DNA from: Thioalkalivibrio thiocyanodenitrificans ARhD 1
Lineage (GTDB): Bacteria > Pseudomonadota > Gammaproteobacteria > Ectothiorhodospirales > Ectothiorhodospiraceae
Direction of reading: 5' to 3'
Length of the DNA stretch: 64,000 nucleotides
Assembly: GCF_000378965.1 (NCBI RefSeq)
Contig: NZ_KB900536.1
Span: 693,583-757,582 of the forward strand
Positions 23,986 through 34,066 of the stretch are shown in pieces (position 1 is the stretch's first letter; every line of letters begins with the position of its first letter). The translations under genes and the position numbers were made by a program. The notes beneath the pieces were generated by a model. That model was not told the origin of the DNA, made no database searches, and saw only the letters and a program-made list of their open reading frames with translations.

Positions 23986-25098
23986 TCAACCGGAGCCGGC
24001 CCGGGGATTTGAACGGGACACGATGGTGCCGCCCCCAAGGCATTCCTCCGCCCGGTAGAACACCACCGACTGGCCCGGGGTGATGGCCCGCTGGGGCGCG
24101 CGGAATGCCACTTCCGCGCGCCCGTCGGGCAGCAGCGCCAGCCGGCAGGACTGCCGGGGCTGGCGGTGGCGGATGCGGGCCTGGCAGTCCAGGGGCGATG
24201 CCGGCGCTGCGCCCGAGACCCAGTGGAGCGCGTCCGCGTGCAGGGTGCGATGAAAGAGCAGCGGATGGTCATGCCCCTGGGCGACGATCAGCCGGTTGCC
24301 CCGCATGTCCTTGTCGACCACGTACCAGGGCTGTTCGGTGCCCGCGCGCACGCCGCCGATCCCCAGCCCCTGGCGCTGCCCGAAGGTGTAATACATGAGT
24401 CCCTGGTGCTCGCCCAGCACCGTGCCCTCCAGATCCACGATCGGACCCGGTCGGGCGGGCAGGTAGCGCATGAGAAAATCCCGGAAACGGCGCTCGCCGA
24501 TGAAACAGATACCCGTGCTGTCCTTCTTGGCATGGACGGGAAGGCCGCGTTCCAGGGCGATCGCCCGGACCCGGCCCTTCTCCAGTTCACCGACCGGGAA
24601 GAGACTCCGTGCAAGCTGCGTCTGGTCCAGGGTATAGAGAAAGTAGGACTGGTCCTTGTCGGCATCGCGGCCGGCAAGCAGGGTATAGCGGGCCCCGTCG
24701 CGGCCGATCCGGGCATAGTGGCCCGTGGCGATGCGCGCCGCACCGAGCGCCCGCGCATGATCCAGAAACGCGCGAAACTTGATCTCCTTGTTGCACAGGA
24801 TGTCCGGATTCGGTGTGCGCCCCGCCTCGTATTCATGGAGAAAATGTCTGAACACCCGGTCCCAGTAATGGTGGGCGAAGTTCACCTTGTGCAGCGGGAT
24901 CTCCAGCAGGTCGCACACCGCCTGGGCATCGGCCAGATCCTCCGCGGCAGCGCAATAGCCCGGTTCGTCATCCTCCTCCCAGTTCTTCATGAACAGGCCT
25001 TCCACCCGGTAACCGTCCTCCAGCAGACGCATGGCCGCCACGGAGGAGTCCACGCCGCCGGACATGCCCACGATGATTCGTTCGGCCCGGCGGCTCAT
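23986..25098 (-). CDS. mnmA: tRNA 2-thiouridylase MnmA
   Basis: 370 residues, ATP-dependent enzyme that puts sulfur on U34 of Lys, Glu and Gln tRNAs using sulfur relayed from IscS through Tus proteins. The PP-loop motif SGGVDSS is at 13-19. The two catalytic cysteines lie in [12 protein letters not shown] (near 100) and [12 protein letters not shown] (near 198). The start overlaps the nudJ stop by 4 bases, so the two are coupled. Confidence 0.96.
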   Translation of the reverse strand: MSRRAERIIVGMSGGVDSSVAAMRLLEDGYRVEGLFMKNWEEDDEPGYCAAAEDLADAQAVCDLLEIPLHKVNFAHHYWDRVFRHFLHEYEAGRTPNPDILCNKEIKFRAFLDHARALGAARIATGHYARIGRDGARYTLLAGRDADKDQSYFLYTLDQTQLARSLFPVGELEKGRVRAIALERGLPVHAKKDSTGICFIGERRFRDFLMRYLPARPGPIVDLEGTVLGEHQGLMYYTFGQRQGLGIGGVRAGTEQPWYVVDKDMRGNRLIVAQGHDHPLLFHRTLHADALHWVSGAAPASPLDCQARIRHRQPRQSCRLALLPDGRAEVAFRAPQRAITPGQSVVFYRAEECLGGGTIVSRSNPRAGSG

Positions 25099-25580
25099 GA
25101 TCCCGTCTCATCGTGGAGCAGATCCAGGGCGTGGCGCCGACCCGCCAGATAATCATCCACGCAGCGCAGCACCAGCGGGCTCCTCAATTGTGCCCGCCGC
25201 TCGAGCAGTGCCGTGCGATCCATCCACAGCACGCGGCGGATCCCGCGATCCAGGGCGCGGTTGTCGTCGTGGTCGCGCACGGTGCCGCAGAAGGCGAAGC
25301 GCAGGTAGGTGTCGCCGCTGCCGGGGTGGCGCCAGCGGTATACGCCCACGATGGCCTCGGGCACGAAGTGCCAGGCGGTCTCCTCCAGGGTTTCACGCAC
25401 CACCGCCGCCAGAATGGATTCGCCGTCTTCCAGGTGACCGGCCGGCTGGTTCAGACGCAATCCGCCGGCCACGGATTCCTCCACCAGCAGAAAACGCCCG
25501 GCTTCCTCCACCACGGCGGCCACGGTCACGCGTGGCGTCCAGGGCATGGGCTCGTGCGGGTCTTGATGCAGTACGGACAT
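25095..25580 (-). CDS. nudJ: Nudix hydrolase NudJ (thiamine pyrophosphate/nucleotide phosphatase)
   Basis: 161 residues. The Nudix box [21 protein letters not shown] fits the GX5EX7REUXEEXGU pattern except that the last Gly-U pair reads AW. The preceding LNQPAGHLE and the position directly upstream of mnmA both match E. coli NudJ (YmfB). About ten extra residues precede the usual [18 protein letters not shown] start; an internal ATG ([13 protein letters not shown]) is an alternative start. Confidence 0.88.
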   Translation of the reverse strand: MSVLHQDPHEPMPWTPRVTVAAVVEEAGRFLLVEESVAGGLRLNQPAGHLEDGESILAAVVRETLEETAWHFVPEAIVGVYRWRHPGSGDTYLRFAFCGTVRDHDDNRALDRGIRRVLWMDRTALLERRAQLRSPLVLRCVDDYLAGRRHALDLLHDETGS

Positions 25581-25666
25581 GGCGGCTGACCGGATAAGGA
25601 CGCGGAACAGGGCGGTTGGGTGACGGGACGATCAAACCTTCCATAGGAGCAGGTGGGACCGGAGTG

Positions 25667-25672
25667 TATAAT
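25667..25672 (+). promoter_or_regulatory. -10 element of the icd promoter
   Basis: A perfect TATAAT sits 37 bases before the icd ATG. No convincing -35 hexamer is visible 16-18 bases upstream. The following GTGAC...GTCAC arms (around 25676-25697) form a small inverted repeat that could be a regulator site. Confidence 0.5.
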
Positions 25673-25709
25673 TGCGTGACATCACAGAAAGTCACACCAG
25701 GGAGTCCCC

Positions 25710-26969
25710 ATGGCCTACCAGCATATCAAGATCCCGGACAATGGCGCCAAGATCACCGCCAATGACGATAATTCGCTGAACGTCCCTGACAATCCCATCA
25801 TCCCCTACATCGAAGGGGACGGTATCGGCGTGGACATCTCCCCGGTCATGAAGACCGTGGTGGATGCCGCCGTGGAGAAGGCCTACGGCGGCAAACGTGC
25901 CATCTCGTGGATGGAAATCTATGCCGGAGAGAAGGCCACCCGGGTCTACGACAAGGATACCTGGATGCCGGCCGAGACACTGGACGCCGTGCGCGACTAC
26001 CTGATCTCCATCAAGGGGCCGCTGACCACGCCGGTCGGCGGCGGCATCCGTTCATTGAACGTGGCGCTTCGCCAGGAACTGGACCTTTACGTCTGCCTGC
26101 GCCCGGTGCGCTATTTCGCCGGCACGCCCAGCCCCCTGCGTGAGCCGGAGAAGACCGACATGGTGATCTTCCGGGAGAACTCCGAGGACATCTACGCGGG
26201 CATCGAATGGGAGTCCGGCAGCGCCGAGGCCCGCAAGGTGATCGATTTCCTGGTCAAGGACATGGGCGTGAGAAAGATCCGTTTCCCGGAGACCAGCGGC
26301 ATCGGCGTCAAGCCGGTTTCCCGGGACGGCACCCGGCGCCTTGTGCGCAAGGCCATCCAGTATGCCATCGACAACGACCGTGACTCCGTGACCCTGGTAC
26401 ACAAGGGCAACATCATGAAATTCACGGAAGGGGCCTTCAAGAGCTGGGGCTACGAACTGGCCAAAGAGGAGTTCGGCGCCACGGAGATCGACGGCGGCCC
26501 CTGGTGCAGTTTCAGAAACCCGGTCACGGGCACGGAGATCGTGGTCAAGGACGTGATCGCCGACGCGTTCCTGCAGCAGATTCTGCTCCGTCCGGCGGAA
26601 TACAGCGTAATCGCCACGTTGAACCTGAACGGTGACTATATCTCGGACGCCCTCGCCGCGCAGGTGGGCGGCATAGGCATCGCCCCTGGGGCCAACCTGT
26701 CGGACACCGTGGCCATGTTCGAGGCCACCCACGGCACGGCACCCAAATATGCCGGGCAGGACAAGGTCAATCCCGGCTCCCTGATCCTCTCTGCGGAGAT
26801 GATGCTCCGGCACATGGGCTGGAGCGAAGCGGCGGATCTGGTCATCAAGGGGCTGGAGGGGGCCATCACCTCCGGGCGGGTCACCTACGACTTCGCTCGC
26901 CTGAAGGAGGGCGCCACGGAACTGTCCTGCTCCGAATTCGGCCAGAACATGATCGATCACATGGCCTGA
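25710..26969 (+). CDS. icd: NADP-dependent isocitrate dehydrogenase
   Basis: 419 residues, oxidative decarboxylation of isocitrate in the TCA cycle. The E. coli-type phosphorylation/substrate serine is Ser115 in [12 protein letters not shown], so AceK control is possible in principle; aceK is not in the window. Other conserved boxes: [33 protein letters not shown], and [19 protein letters not shown]. Length equals the E. coli enzyme (416) within three residues. Monocistronic, led by a TATAAT promoter. Confidence 0.97.
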   Translation: MAYQHIKIPDNGAKITANDDNSLNVPDNPIIPYIEGDGIGVDISPVMKTVVDAAVEKAYGGKRAISWMEIYAGEKATRVYDKDTWMPAETLDAVRDYLISIKGPLTTPVGGGIRSLNVALRQELDLYVCLRPVRYFAGTPSPLREPEKTDMVIFRENSEDIYAGIEWESGSAEARKVIDFLVKDMGVRKIRFPETSGIGVKPVSRDGTRRLVRKAIQYAIDNDRDSVTLVHKGNIMKFTEGAFKSWGYELAKEEFGATEIDGGPWCSFRNPVTGTEIVVKDVIADAFLQQILLRPAEYSVIATLNLNGDYISDALAAQVGGIGIAPGANLSDTVAMFEATHGTAPKYAGQDKVNPGSLILSAEMMLRHMGWSEAADLVIKGLEGAITSGRVTYDFARLKEGATELSCSEFGQNMIDHMA

Positions 26970-27049
26970 GAGGCCGATCATCCGGCCGCATCCCCGCGCC
27001 GCCTTCAAAGCCCCCGCGCACCCAGGGGTTTCAGCGTCGGTGTCTGGGC

Positions 27050-27055
27050 TATAAT
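27050..27055 (+). promoter_or_regulatory. -10 element of the clpS-clpA promoter
   Basis: A perfect TATAAT (GGGCTATAATCGGGG context) lies 91 bases before the clpS start; the -35 region (around TTTCAG at 27029) is weak. Confidence 0.5.
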
Positions 27056-27146
27056 CGGGGCGTCTGGCCGGTGATCATTCCGCGACCTGCCTGTTTTTTT
27101 CGGCACGAACCGTTGAACCACTGTCAAAAGACACCACTGTCAAGCC

Positions 27147-27464
27147 ATGGGAGATGAAAGGAAACAACCCGACCAGGAGCTGGCCCTCGAGGAGGCCCGC
27201 CCCAAGATCAAGCCACCGCCGCAGTTTCAGGTCGTGCTTCTCAACGACGACTACACGCCCATGGAGTTCGTCGTGGAAGTCCTGGAAGGATTCTTCGGGA
27301 TGGACAGGGAGAAGGCCACGCGGATCATGTTGCACGTGCACACCCGGGGCAAGGGCGTATGCGGCATCTATCCGCGGGATATCGCCGAGACCAAGGTAGC
27401 GCAGGTCAACGACTACTCTCGCCAGCACAACCACCCGCTCCTGTGCGCAATGGAACAGGCGTAA
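27147..27464 (+). CDS. clpS: ATP-dependent Clp protease adaptor ClpS
   Basis: 105 residues. Delivers N-degron substrates to ClpAP. The binding-pocket residues are present in [22 protein letters not shown], and the C-terminal [19 protein letters not shown] motif is standard. The N-terminal about 25 residues are the flexible charged tail used to modulate ClpA. clpA starts 21 bases downstream, as in most proteobacteria. Confidence 0.95.
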   Translation: MGDERKQPDQELALEEARPKIKPPPQFQVVLLNDDYTPMEFVVEVLEGFFGMDREKATRIMLHVHTRGKGVCGIYPRDIAETKVAQVNDYSRQHNHPLLCAMEQA

Positions 27465-27485
27465 CGACCCTGACGGGGTGACACC

Positions 27486-29747
27486 ATGTTGAACAAAGAG
27501 CTTGAATTCTCCCTGAACACGGCCTTCAAGGCCGCCCGCGACAAGCGCCACGAGTTCATGACCGTGGAGCACCTGTTGCTTGCCCTGACGGAGAATCCCA
27601 CGGCTGCCGGGGTGATGCGCGCCTGCGGCGTCGATCTGGACAAGCTGCGCAGCGAGCTGGCCCAGTTCGTGGATACCAACACCCCGCGCCTGCCGCCCAA
27701 GGACCTGCGCGATACCCAACCCACCCTTGGTTTTCAACGCGTGCTTCAGCGTGCGGTCTTCCATGTGCAGTCATCCGGGCGCAAGGAGGTCACGGGCGCG
27801 AACGTGCTGGTCGCCATCTTCGGTGAGCAGGAGTCCCAGGCCGTCTATCTGCTGTCCCAGCACGATGTGGCGCGTCTGGACGTGGTCAACTACATCTCTC
27901 ACGGTATCTCCAAGGTGCCGGAGGAGCATCCGGACGAGGACGCGGCCGCGCGGCAGGAATCCGCCACGGAAGGCGAGGAAGGTCAGCGGACCAATCCGCT
28001 TGAGGCCTATGCCACCAATCTCAACGAGCAGGCCCGCCTGGGCAAGATTGACCCGCTCATCGGCCGGGCTCACGAGGTGGAGCGCACCGTGCAGATCCTG
28101 TGCCGCCGGCGCAAGAACAACCCCCTGTACGTGGGCGAGGCCGGCGTGGGCAAGACCGCCATTGCCGAGGGGCTCGCCAAGAAGATCGTGGACGAGGAGG
28201 TGCCCGAGATCCTCAAGGATGCGGTCATCTATTCCCTGGATCTGGGCGCCCTGGTGGCCGGCACCAAGTACCGGGGCGACTTCGAGAAACGCCTGAAGGG
28301 TGTGCTCTCCCAGCTCAAGCGCCGCCCGGGTTCAGTGCTGTTCATCGACGAGATCCACACGGTCATCGGGGCGGGCGCCGCCTCCGGCGGTGTCATGGAT
28401 GCCTCCAACCTGATCAAGCCCATGCTGGCATCCGGTGAACTGAAGTGTGTCGGCTCCACCACCTACCAGGAGTACCGCGGCATCTTCGAGAAGGACCGGG
28501 CGCTGGCCCGCCGGTTCCAGAAGATCGACGTGAACGAACCCACGGTGGATGAGACGGTGGAGATACTCAAGGGGCTCAAGTCGCGTTTCGAATCCCACCA
28601 TGACGTGCGCTACACCCAGAAGGCGCTCAAAGCGGCGGCGGAGCTGTCCAGCCGGTATATCACCGATCGGCACCTGCCGGATAAGGCCATCGACGTGATC
28701 GACGAGGCCGGCGCCAACCGCCGTCTGCAACCGCCGGGCAGCCGCAAGAAGACCATCTCGGTGCAGGACGTGGAGAGCATTGTCGCCAAGATTGCACGCA
28801 TTCCGCCCAAGAGCGTGTCGGCATCCGACATGGAGACCCTCAAGCACCTGGAGCGCAACCTGAACATGGTGGTGTTCGGCCAGGAGGAGGCCATCTCCAC
28901 GCTGGCGTCAGCCATCAAGATGGCCCGCTCCGGCCTGGGCGACGGCCACAAGCCCATCGGCTCGTTCCTGTTCTCGGGGCCCACGGGTGTGGGCAAGACG
29001 GAAGTCACGCGTCAACTCGCCGATCTGCTGGGCATCGAACTGGTGCGCTTCGACATGTCCGAGTACATGGAGCGCCACACGGTGTCGCGCCTGATCGGCG
29101 CACCGCCAGGCTACGTCGGTTACGACGAGGGCGGACTGCTCACCGACGCCATCCTCAAGCACCCCCACGCGGTGCTCCTGCTAGACGAGATCGAGAAGGC
29201 CCATCCGGACGTGTTCAACCTGCTGCTTCAGGTCATGGACCACGGCACGCTCACCGACACCAACGGGCGCAAGGTGGATTTCCGGAACGTGATCATGGTG
29301 ATGACCAGCAACGTGGGGGCGGAACTCTCCGCCCGGGCGACCATGGGATTCACCCAGCAGGATCATTCCACCGACGCCATGGAAGTGCTCAAGCGCACCT
29401 TCAGTCCGGAGTTCCGCAACCGTCTCGACGGCATCATCCAGTTCCGCGCCCTGGCGCCGGAGACCATTGCCAGCGTGGTGGACAAGTTTCTCACACAGCT
29501 CCAGGCCCAACTGGACGAGAAGAAGGTGGTGCTGGACGTGGACGAGGAGGCGCGCCTGTGGCTCGCCCAGCACGGTTACGATCCGCGCATGGGCGCCCGC
29601 CCCATGGCCCGTGTCATCCAGGAGCACATCAAGAAGCCGCTGGCCGAGGAGATCCTGTTCGGCCGCCTGACCGGCGGCGGCGAGGTGCACGTCACCGTGC
29701 GCGACGGCTCACTGGTGCTCGACTACCAGGAAGAGGCGGTGCATTGA
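27486..29747 (+). CDS. clpA: ATP-dependent Clp protease ATP-binding subunit ClpA
   Basis: 753 residues, AAA+ unfoldase that partners ClpP and receives substrates from ClpS. The N-terminal Clp-N repeat (1-145) is followed by two AAA+ modules with Walker A lysines at 223 (GEAGVGKT) and 504 (GPTGVGKT). The acidic linker around residues 140-160 is typical. The ClpP-docking loop, IGL in E. coli and IGF in many relatives, reads MGF here ([15 protein letters not shown]). A word-type inverted repeat follows the stop. Confidence 0.96.
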   Translation: MLNKELEFSLNTAFKAARDKRHEFMTVEHLLLALTENPTAAGVMRACGVDLDKLRSELAQFVDTNTPRLPPKDLRDTQPTLGFQRVLQRAVFHVQSSGRKEVTGANVLVAIFGEQESQAVYLLSQHDVARLDVVNYISHGISKVPEEHPDEDAAARQESATEGEEGQRTNPLEAYATNLNEQARLGKIDPLIGRAHEVERTVQILCRRRKNNPLYVGEAGVGKTAIAEGLAKKIVDEEVPEILKDAVIYSLDLGALVAGTKYRGDFEKRLKGVLSQLKRRPGSVLFIDEIHTVIGAGAASGGVMDASNLIKPMLASGELKCVGSTTYQEYRGIFEKDRALARRFQKIDVNEPTVDETVEILKGLKSRFESHHDVRYTQKALKAAAELSSRYITDRHLPDKAIDVIDEAGANRRLQPPGSRKKTISVQDVESIVAKIARIPPKSVSASDMETLKHLERNLNMVVFGQEEAISTLASAIKMARSGLGDGHKPIGSFLFSGPTGVGKTEVTRQLADLLGIELVRFDMSEYMERHTVSRLIGAPPGYVGYDEGGLLTDAILKHPHAVLLLDEIEKAHPDVFNLLLQVMDHGTLTDTNGRKVDFRNVIMVMTSNVGAELSARATMGFTQQDHSTDAMEVLKRTFSPEFRNRLDGIIQFRALAPETIASVVDKFLTQLQAQLDEKKVVLDVDEEARLWLAQHGYDPRMGARPMARVIQEHIKKPLAEEILFGRLTGGGEVHVTVRDGSLVLDYQEEAVH

Positions 29748-29756
29748 GATTGATAA

Positions 29757-29832
29757 AGCCGCCGCAGAGGCGCGGACGCGCAGAGAATTGAACAATCAAT
29801 CCGATCGTTCTCTGCGCCTCTGCGGCAAGTTT
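29757..29832. repeat. Intergenic inverted repeat built on a GCAGAGGCGC word, terminator-like
   Basis: An arm from 29761 (GCCGCAGAGGCGC ... GCGCAGAGA) pairs with TCTCTGCGCCTCTGCGGC ending at 29826. AAGTTTTTG follows on the plus strand, so unlike the other repeats this one can act as an intrinsic terminator for clpA. It lies 10 bases after the clpA stop and between convergent clpA and infA. Confidence 0.8.
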
Positions 29833-29864
29833 TTGTTCTTTGGAAGGGAGATCCCCAGGGGATA

Positions 29865-30083
29865 TCACTTATTGCGGTAGGTGATGCGGCCCTTGGTGAG
29901 GTCGTAGGGGGTCATCTGCACCGTGACGCGGTCACCCGTAAGGATGCGGATGTAGTGTTTGCGCATGCGCCCGGAGATGTGGGCCGTCACGATGTGGCCA
30001 TTGTCAAGCTGCACCCGGAACATGGTGTTGGGCAGGGTGTCGAGCACCGTGCCTTCCATTTCGATATGGTCTTCTTTGGCCAT
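29865..30083 (-). CDS. infA: Translation initiation factor IF-1
   Basis: 72 residues, a single S1/OB-fold domain that occupies the ribosomal A site during initiation. [19 protein letters not shown] and the basic C-terminus GRITYRNK are essentially invariant in gammaproteobacteria. Placement next to clpA matches E. coli. Single gene, transcribed against clpA. Confidence 0.97.
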   Translation of the reverse strand: MAKEDHIEMEGTVLDTLPNTMFRVQLDNGHIVTAHISGRMRKHYIRILTGDRVTVQMTPYDLTKGRITYRNK

Positions 30084-30218
30084 AAGAACCTAATTTGTCA
30101 GGTCGAACCAAGCCGCCCATTATCAACAACCGGCTCCATAAAACAAGGGCGGATTCACGTTATTTGCCCGGACATCCACAGTTTAACTACACTACGCGGC
30201 CTGCGGGCGTGTCGCATG

Positions 30219-30241
30219 CCGGACGGGCTCCTTCCGTCCGG
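30219..30241. other. Perfect small hairpin in the infA-fabD gap
   Basis: CCGGACGG and CCGTCCGG arms of 8 bases with a 7-base loop. No T-run on either side. The 275-base divergent gap holds no gene; a weak promoter pair toward fabD (TTGCCC near 30163 and TACACT near 30187) can be proposed. Confidence 0.4.
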
Positions 30242-30358
30242 GGCGCCAGCCTCCGATGAGGTTGCAGGGCGCCCGGGGTTGCGCACGCCCCGCACACTGT
30301 CGAGGCCGATCCGTCGGACCGACATGTTCCTTCACCGCCACAGAGGCCATCCATTGAT

Positions 30359-31294
30359 ATGACGTTTGCCTGTGTATTCCCCGGCCAGGGGTCCCAGTCC
30401 CTGGGCATGCTGAGTGCGCTTTCCGACGCACACCCGCAAGTGCGCGAGGCCTTTGAGGAGGCGTCCGACGCCCTGGGCTCTGACCTGTGGAATCTGGCGC
30501 AGAACGGCCCGGAGGAAGATCTGAACCGCACCGAGATGACCCAGCCTGCCATGCTGGCCGCGGGCGTGGCCGCATGGCGCGTCTGGCAGGCTTCAGGGGG
30601 CAGGACACCGGCCATCCTGGCGGGCCACAGTCTGGGTGAATACACGGCGCTGGTGTGCGCCGGTGCACTGGCCTTCGGCAATACCGTGCAACTGGTCGCC
30701 GAACGCGGCCGCCTGATGCAGGGGGCGGTGGCGCCGGGTGAGGGTGCCATGGCGGCGATCCTGGGTCTGGATGACGGACAGGTCATGGACATCTGCGCCC
30801 GGGCCGCCCAGGGCGGTGTCGTGGAAGCCGTGAATTTCAACTCCCCCGGCCAGGTGGTGATCGCGGGGGACACCGCCGCCGTGGACCGTGCCGTGGCCCT
30901 GGCCGCGGAGGTGGGGGCCAGGCGCAGCGTGAAACTGCCGGTCAGTGTGCCGTCCCATTGCCGGCTCATGGAGGATGCGGCGGCCCGTCTGGCCGATCGC
31001 CTGGCGGACACGGCGGTCACCGCTCCGGGCATCCCGGTGATCCATAACGTGGATGCCTCCGCCCATGATGCGCCCGATGATATCCGCGCTGCCCTGGCGG
31101 CACAGCTTCACCGCCCCGTGCGCTGGGTGGACAGCGTGCGGCACATGGCCGCGCAGGGTGTATCCGCCATCGTGGAGCTGGGTCCGGGCAGGGTGCTCAC
31201 CGGCCTCAACAAACGAATCGACAAGGGCCTGGGCGTGATCTGCGTCCAGGACCCGGAAAGCCTGCGCCAGGCCCTGGACCTGGTTGGCGCCTGA
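30359..31294 (+). CDS. fabD: Malonyl-CoA:ACP transacylase
   Basis: 311 residues, loads malonate onto acyl carrier protein for fatty acid synthesis. Nucleophile Ser91 lies in GHSLGEY, the catalytic His in SVPSHCRLM (near 200), and the N-terminal oxyanion motif FPGQGSQ is intact. fabH and plsX, usually just upstream, are not here; the upstream gene is infA in the opposite direction, so the fab cluster begins at fabD in this genome. Confidence 0.96.
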   Translation: MTFACVFPGQGSQSLGMLSALSDAHPQVREAFEEASDALGSDLWNLAQNGPEEDLNRTEMTQPAMLAAGVAAWRVWQASGGRTPAILAGHSLGEYTALVCAGALAFGNTVQLVAERGRLMQGAVAPGEGAMAAILGLDDGQVMDICARAAQGGVVEAVNFNSPGQVVIAGDTAAVDRAVALAAEVGARRSVKLPVSVPSHCRLMEDAAARLADRLADTAVTAPGIPVIHNVDASAHDAPDDIRAALAAQLHRPVRWVDSVRHMAAQGVSAIVELGPGRVLTGLNKRIDKGLGVICVQDPESLRQALDLVGA

Positions 31295-31475
31295 CATCCC
31301 CGCAGGCAGCGAAGACACTAATTGCCACAGAAGTTCTCAGCGATCACAGCGTAAAGGACAGGCACGGTGCGCTGATCCAGGATCCTGCCCGAATCCCTGT
31401 GAACCCGGTGGCCGGAAAATGAACCGTTGCGTGATACCACGCGGCGATGAGCAGTCACGCGAGGAGAGTGGACCC

Positions 31476-32219
31476 ATGACCCTTGAAAACGAGATCGCAC
31501 TGGTCTCCGGCGCCAGCCGGGGCATCGGCAAGGCCATTGCCCTGGCGCTGGCCAGGCAGGGCGCCACCGTGGTGGGCACCGCCACCAGCGAATCCGGCGC
31601 CGAATCCATCACGGCTTACCTGCGCGAGGGCGGCTTCAAGGGCCGCGGCATGGCACTGGATGTCACCGACGCGGATGCCGTCGATTCGGTCATCCGGCAG
31701 ATCACCGAGGATGTGGGCGGCATCACCATCCTGGTGAACAATGCCGGCATTACCCGGGACAACCTCATGATGCGCATGAAGGACGAGGAGTGGGACGCCA
31801 TCATACAGACGAACCTCACCGCCGTCTGGCGTGTGACCCGGGGGGTGCTGCGCGGCATGATGAAGGCGCGCAAGGGACGCATCATCAACGTGGGCTCCGT
31901 GGTGGGCTCCACGGGGAATGCCGGACAGACCAACTACGCGGCGGCCAAGGCGGGCCTGCTGGGCCTGGGCAAATCACTGGCCCGGGAGGTCGGTTCCCGG
32001 GGCATCACCGTCAACACGGTGGCGCCGGGTTTCATCGATACGGACATGACCCGGGCCCTGCCCGATGCCCAGCGCGATGCGCTGCTGGGGCAGATACCGC
32101 TGGGCCGGCTGGGACGCCCCGAGGAGATCGCCTCGGTGGTGGCCTTCCTCGCTTCACCGGCGGCCGCCTATGTCACCGGGGAGACCCTGCACGTGAACGG
32201 CGGCATGTACATGGCTTGA
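31476..32219 (+). CDS. fabG: 3-oxoacyl-ACP reductase
   Basis: 247 residues, NADPH-dependent SDR that reduces 3-ketoacyl-ACP. SGASRGIG, NNAGITRDNLMMRM, the catalytic Tyr/Lys in NYAAAKAG, and the C-terminal VTGETLHVNGGMYM are FabG hallmarks. Start 31476 was chosen for GAGGAGAG 7 bases upstream and the standard N-terminus; the frame extends upstream without homology. The 181-base gap after fabD holds a degenerate copy of the word-type repeat (CCACAGAAGTTCTCAGCGAT near 31324) and no gene. Confidence 0.96.
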   Translation: MTLENEIALVSGASRGIGKAIALALARQGATVVGTATSESGAESITAYLREGGFKGRGMALDVTDADAVDSVIRQITEDVGGITILVNNAGITRDNLMMRMKDEEWDAIIQTNLTAVWRVTRGVLRGMMKARKGRIINVGSVVGSTGNAGQTNYAAAKAGLLGLGKSLAREVGSRGITVNTVAPGFIDTDMTRALPDAQRDALLGQIPLGRLGRPEEIASVVAFLASPAAAYVTGETLHVNGGMYMA

Positions 32220-32381
32220 GAAACGGGCCATAACAGACTCTTTATGAAGGGATTAGTGGTGCGGCTCGCTGGCCGGGACAGGGCCACGAAACGACGCCCG
32301 AAAGGTTTACAGGAGACAGGACACGCGCCATACTCGCGCCCCTTGAAAAGTCCTGAGGCACCAGGCCGGCGTGATCCATAT

Positions 32382-32419
32382 CACTTCAAGTGGAAGGGCC
32401 TGGGGGTTTTCACTAAAAT
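32382..32419 (+). promoter_or_regulatory. Putative acpP promoter with an overlapping palindrome
   Basis: TAAAAT at 32414-32419 is a good -10; the hexamer 17 bases upstream is TGGAAG (32391-32396), a poor -35. An 11-base palindrome CACTTCAAGTG (32382-32392) overlaps the -35 and could be an operator. acpP begins 48 bases downstream of the -10. The 248-base fabG-acpP gap fits a separately expressed acpP. Confidence 0.4.
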
Positions 32420-32467
32420 GGCTGCCCAGCAGCGGCTGCTTATCCAATCAATGGGGATACTCTGACC

Positions 32468-32707
32468 ATGAGCAACATCGAAGAACGCGTCAAGAAGATC
32501 GTTGTGGAACAACTGGGCGTGAAGGAAGAGGAAGTGAAGACGACCTCCTCCTTCGTGGATGATCTGGGCGCGGACTCCCTGGACACCGTTGAACTCGTCA
32601 TGGCGCTGGAAGAGGAATTCGAGACCGAGATTCCGGACGAGGAAGCGGAGAAGATCACCACCGTGCAGCAGGCGATTGATTACATCAACGCTCACCTGCA
32701 GGGTTGA
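32468..32707 (+). CDS. acpP: Acyl carrier protein
   Basis: 79 residues, strongly acidic, carries growing acyl chains on phosphopantetheine attached to Ser37 in [12 protein letters not shown]. Essentially identical in layout to E. coli AcpP. Followed by a strong hairpin, then fabF. Confidence 0.98.
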   Translation: MSNIEERVKKIVVEQLGVKEEEVKTTSSFVDDLGADSLDTVELVMALEEEFETEIPDEEAEKITTVQQAIDYINAHLQG

Positions 32708-32743
32708 TCGGGGCGGGATTACGGCCCACGATCCAAGGTCTTA

Positions 32744-32790
32744 ACCCGTGGCCGCGAGCGGAACCCCCTGTTCGCGGCCACGGGTGTTTT
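32744..32790 (+). terminator. Strong intrinsic terminator/attenuator between acpP and fabF
   Basis: Perfect 14-base arms ACCCGTGGCCGCGA (32744-32757) and its reverse complement (32772-32785), a 14-base loop, then GTTTTG. It lies 37 bases after the acpP stop and 38 bases before the fabF start, so it likely lowers fabF expression relative to acpP. Confidence 0.75.
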
Positions 32791-32827
32791 GATCCGGCAG
32801 GAAATCCAATTTTCCGAGGACAAGAGC

Positions 32828-34066
32828 TTGTCTAAACGGCGCGTCGTCATCACCGGACTGGGGATCGTCTCCCCGGTCGGATCAACCATCCCCACAGCAT
32901 GGGACAATATCACCGCGGGCCGTAGCGGGATCTCGCCCATCGAGGTCTTCGACGCCTCCGAGATGCCCGTGCGGATTTCCGGCGAGGTGCGGGATTTCAA
33001 TGCGGACGATTACATCTCGCCCAAGGAACAGCGGAAGATGGACACCTTCGTCCATTACGGCATCGCCGCGGGCCTCCAGGCCATACAGGACTCCGGGCTG
33101 GAGGTGACCGAGGCCAACGCCGAGCGTATCGGCGTGGCCATAGGCTCGGGTATCGGAGGCCTGCCCTACATCGAGAAGAGCTACGGCGCCTACCTCAAGG
33201 GGGGTGCGCGCAAGATCTCGCCGTTCTTCGTGCCCAGCGCCATCATCAACATGGTGGCCGGCAACCTGTCCATCATGTGCGGCCTTCAGGGGCCGAACAT
33301 CTCCATTGTCTCCGCCTGTGCCACCGGCACCCACAACATCGGCGACGCCGCGCGCATGATCATGTACGGCGACGTGGACGTGATGGTCGCCGGCGGTGCC
33401 GAGATGGCGACCACGCCGCTGGGCATCGGCGGGTTTGCCGCCGCCCGCGCCCTGTCCACCCGCAACGATGATCCCGAAAGGGCCAGCCGCCCCTGGGACC
33501 GGGACCGGGACGGCTTCGTGCTCGGCGACGGTGCCGGCGTGCTGGTGGTGGAGGAGTACGAACACGCCCGCGCCCGCGGCGCACCGATCTACTGCGAACT
33601 CGCCGGGTTCGGGTGGAACAGCGACGCCTTCCACATGACCCAGCCCTCCGAGGGCGGGGAAGGGGCCGCCAAGTGCATGCTCATGGCGCTGCGTGATGCC
33701 GGGCTCAACGCGGATGAGGTGGACTACATCAATGCCCACGGCACCTCGACACCCGCCGGCGACAAGGCGGAAACCATGGCGGCCAAGCGCGCCCTGGGCG
33801 ATCACGCCTACAAGACGGCCATCAGCTCCACCAAGTCCATGACCGGACATCTGCTGGGTGCCGCAGGGGGGGTCGAGGCGGTGTTTCTGGCCCTGGCCAT
33901 CAAGCATGGCATTGCCCCGCCCACCATCAACCTCGACAACCCCGACCCGGAGTGCGATCTGGACTACGTGCCCAACACCGCCCGTGAGATGAACATCCGG
34001 GTGGGCCTGTCCAATTCCTTCGGATTCGGTGGCACCAACGGCACCCTCATCTTCCGGGCCCTCTGA
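32828..34066 (+). CDS. fabF: 3-oxoacyl-ACP synthase II
   Basis: 412 residues, elongating condensing enzyme of fatty acid synthesis. The catalytic triad is Cys164 (SACATGTHN), His304 ([11 protein letters not shown]) and His341 ([12 protein letters not shown]). The start is a TTG at 32828: it gives (M)[11 protein letters not shown] as in E. coli, and GAGGA lies 7 bases upstream, while the only upstream alternative overlaps the terminator stem. A weak TTG start plus the upstream terminator suggest low expression relative to acpP. Confidence 0.95.
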   Translation: MSKRRVVITGLGIVSPVGSTIPTAWDNITAGRSGISPIEVFDASEMPVRISGEVRDFNADDYISPKEQRKMDTFVHYGIAAGLQAIQDSGLEVTEANAERIGVAIGSGIGGLPYIEKSYGAYLKGGARKISPFFVPSAIINMVAGNLSIMCGLQGPNISIVSACATGTHNIGDAARMIMYGDVDVMVAGGAEMATTPLGIGGFAAARALSTRNDDPERASRPWDRDRDGFVLGDGAGVLVVEEYEHARARGAPIYCELAGFGWNSDAFHMTQPSEGGEGAAKCMLMALRDAGLNADEVDYINAHGTSTPAGDKAETMAAKRALGDHAYKTAISSTKSMTGHLLGAAGGVEAVFLALAIKHGIAPPTINLDNPDPECDLDYVPNTAREMNIRVGLSNSFGFGGTNGTLIFRAL

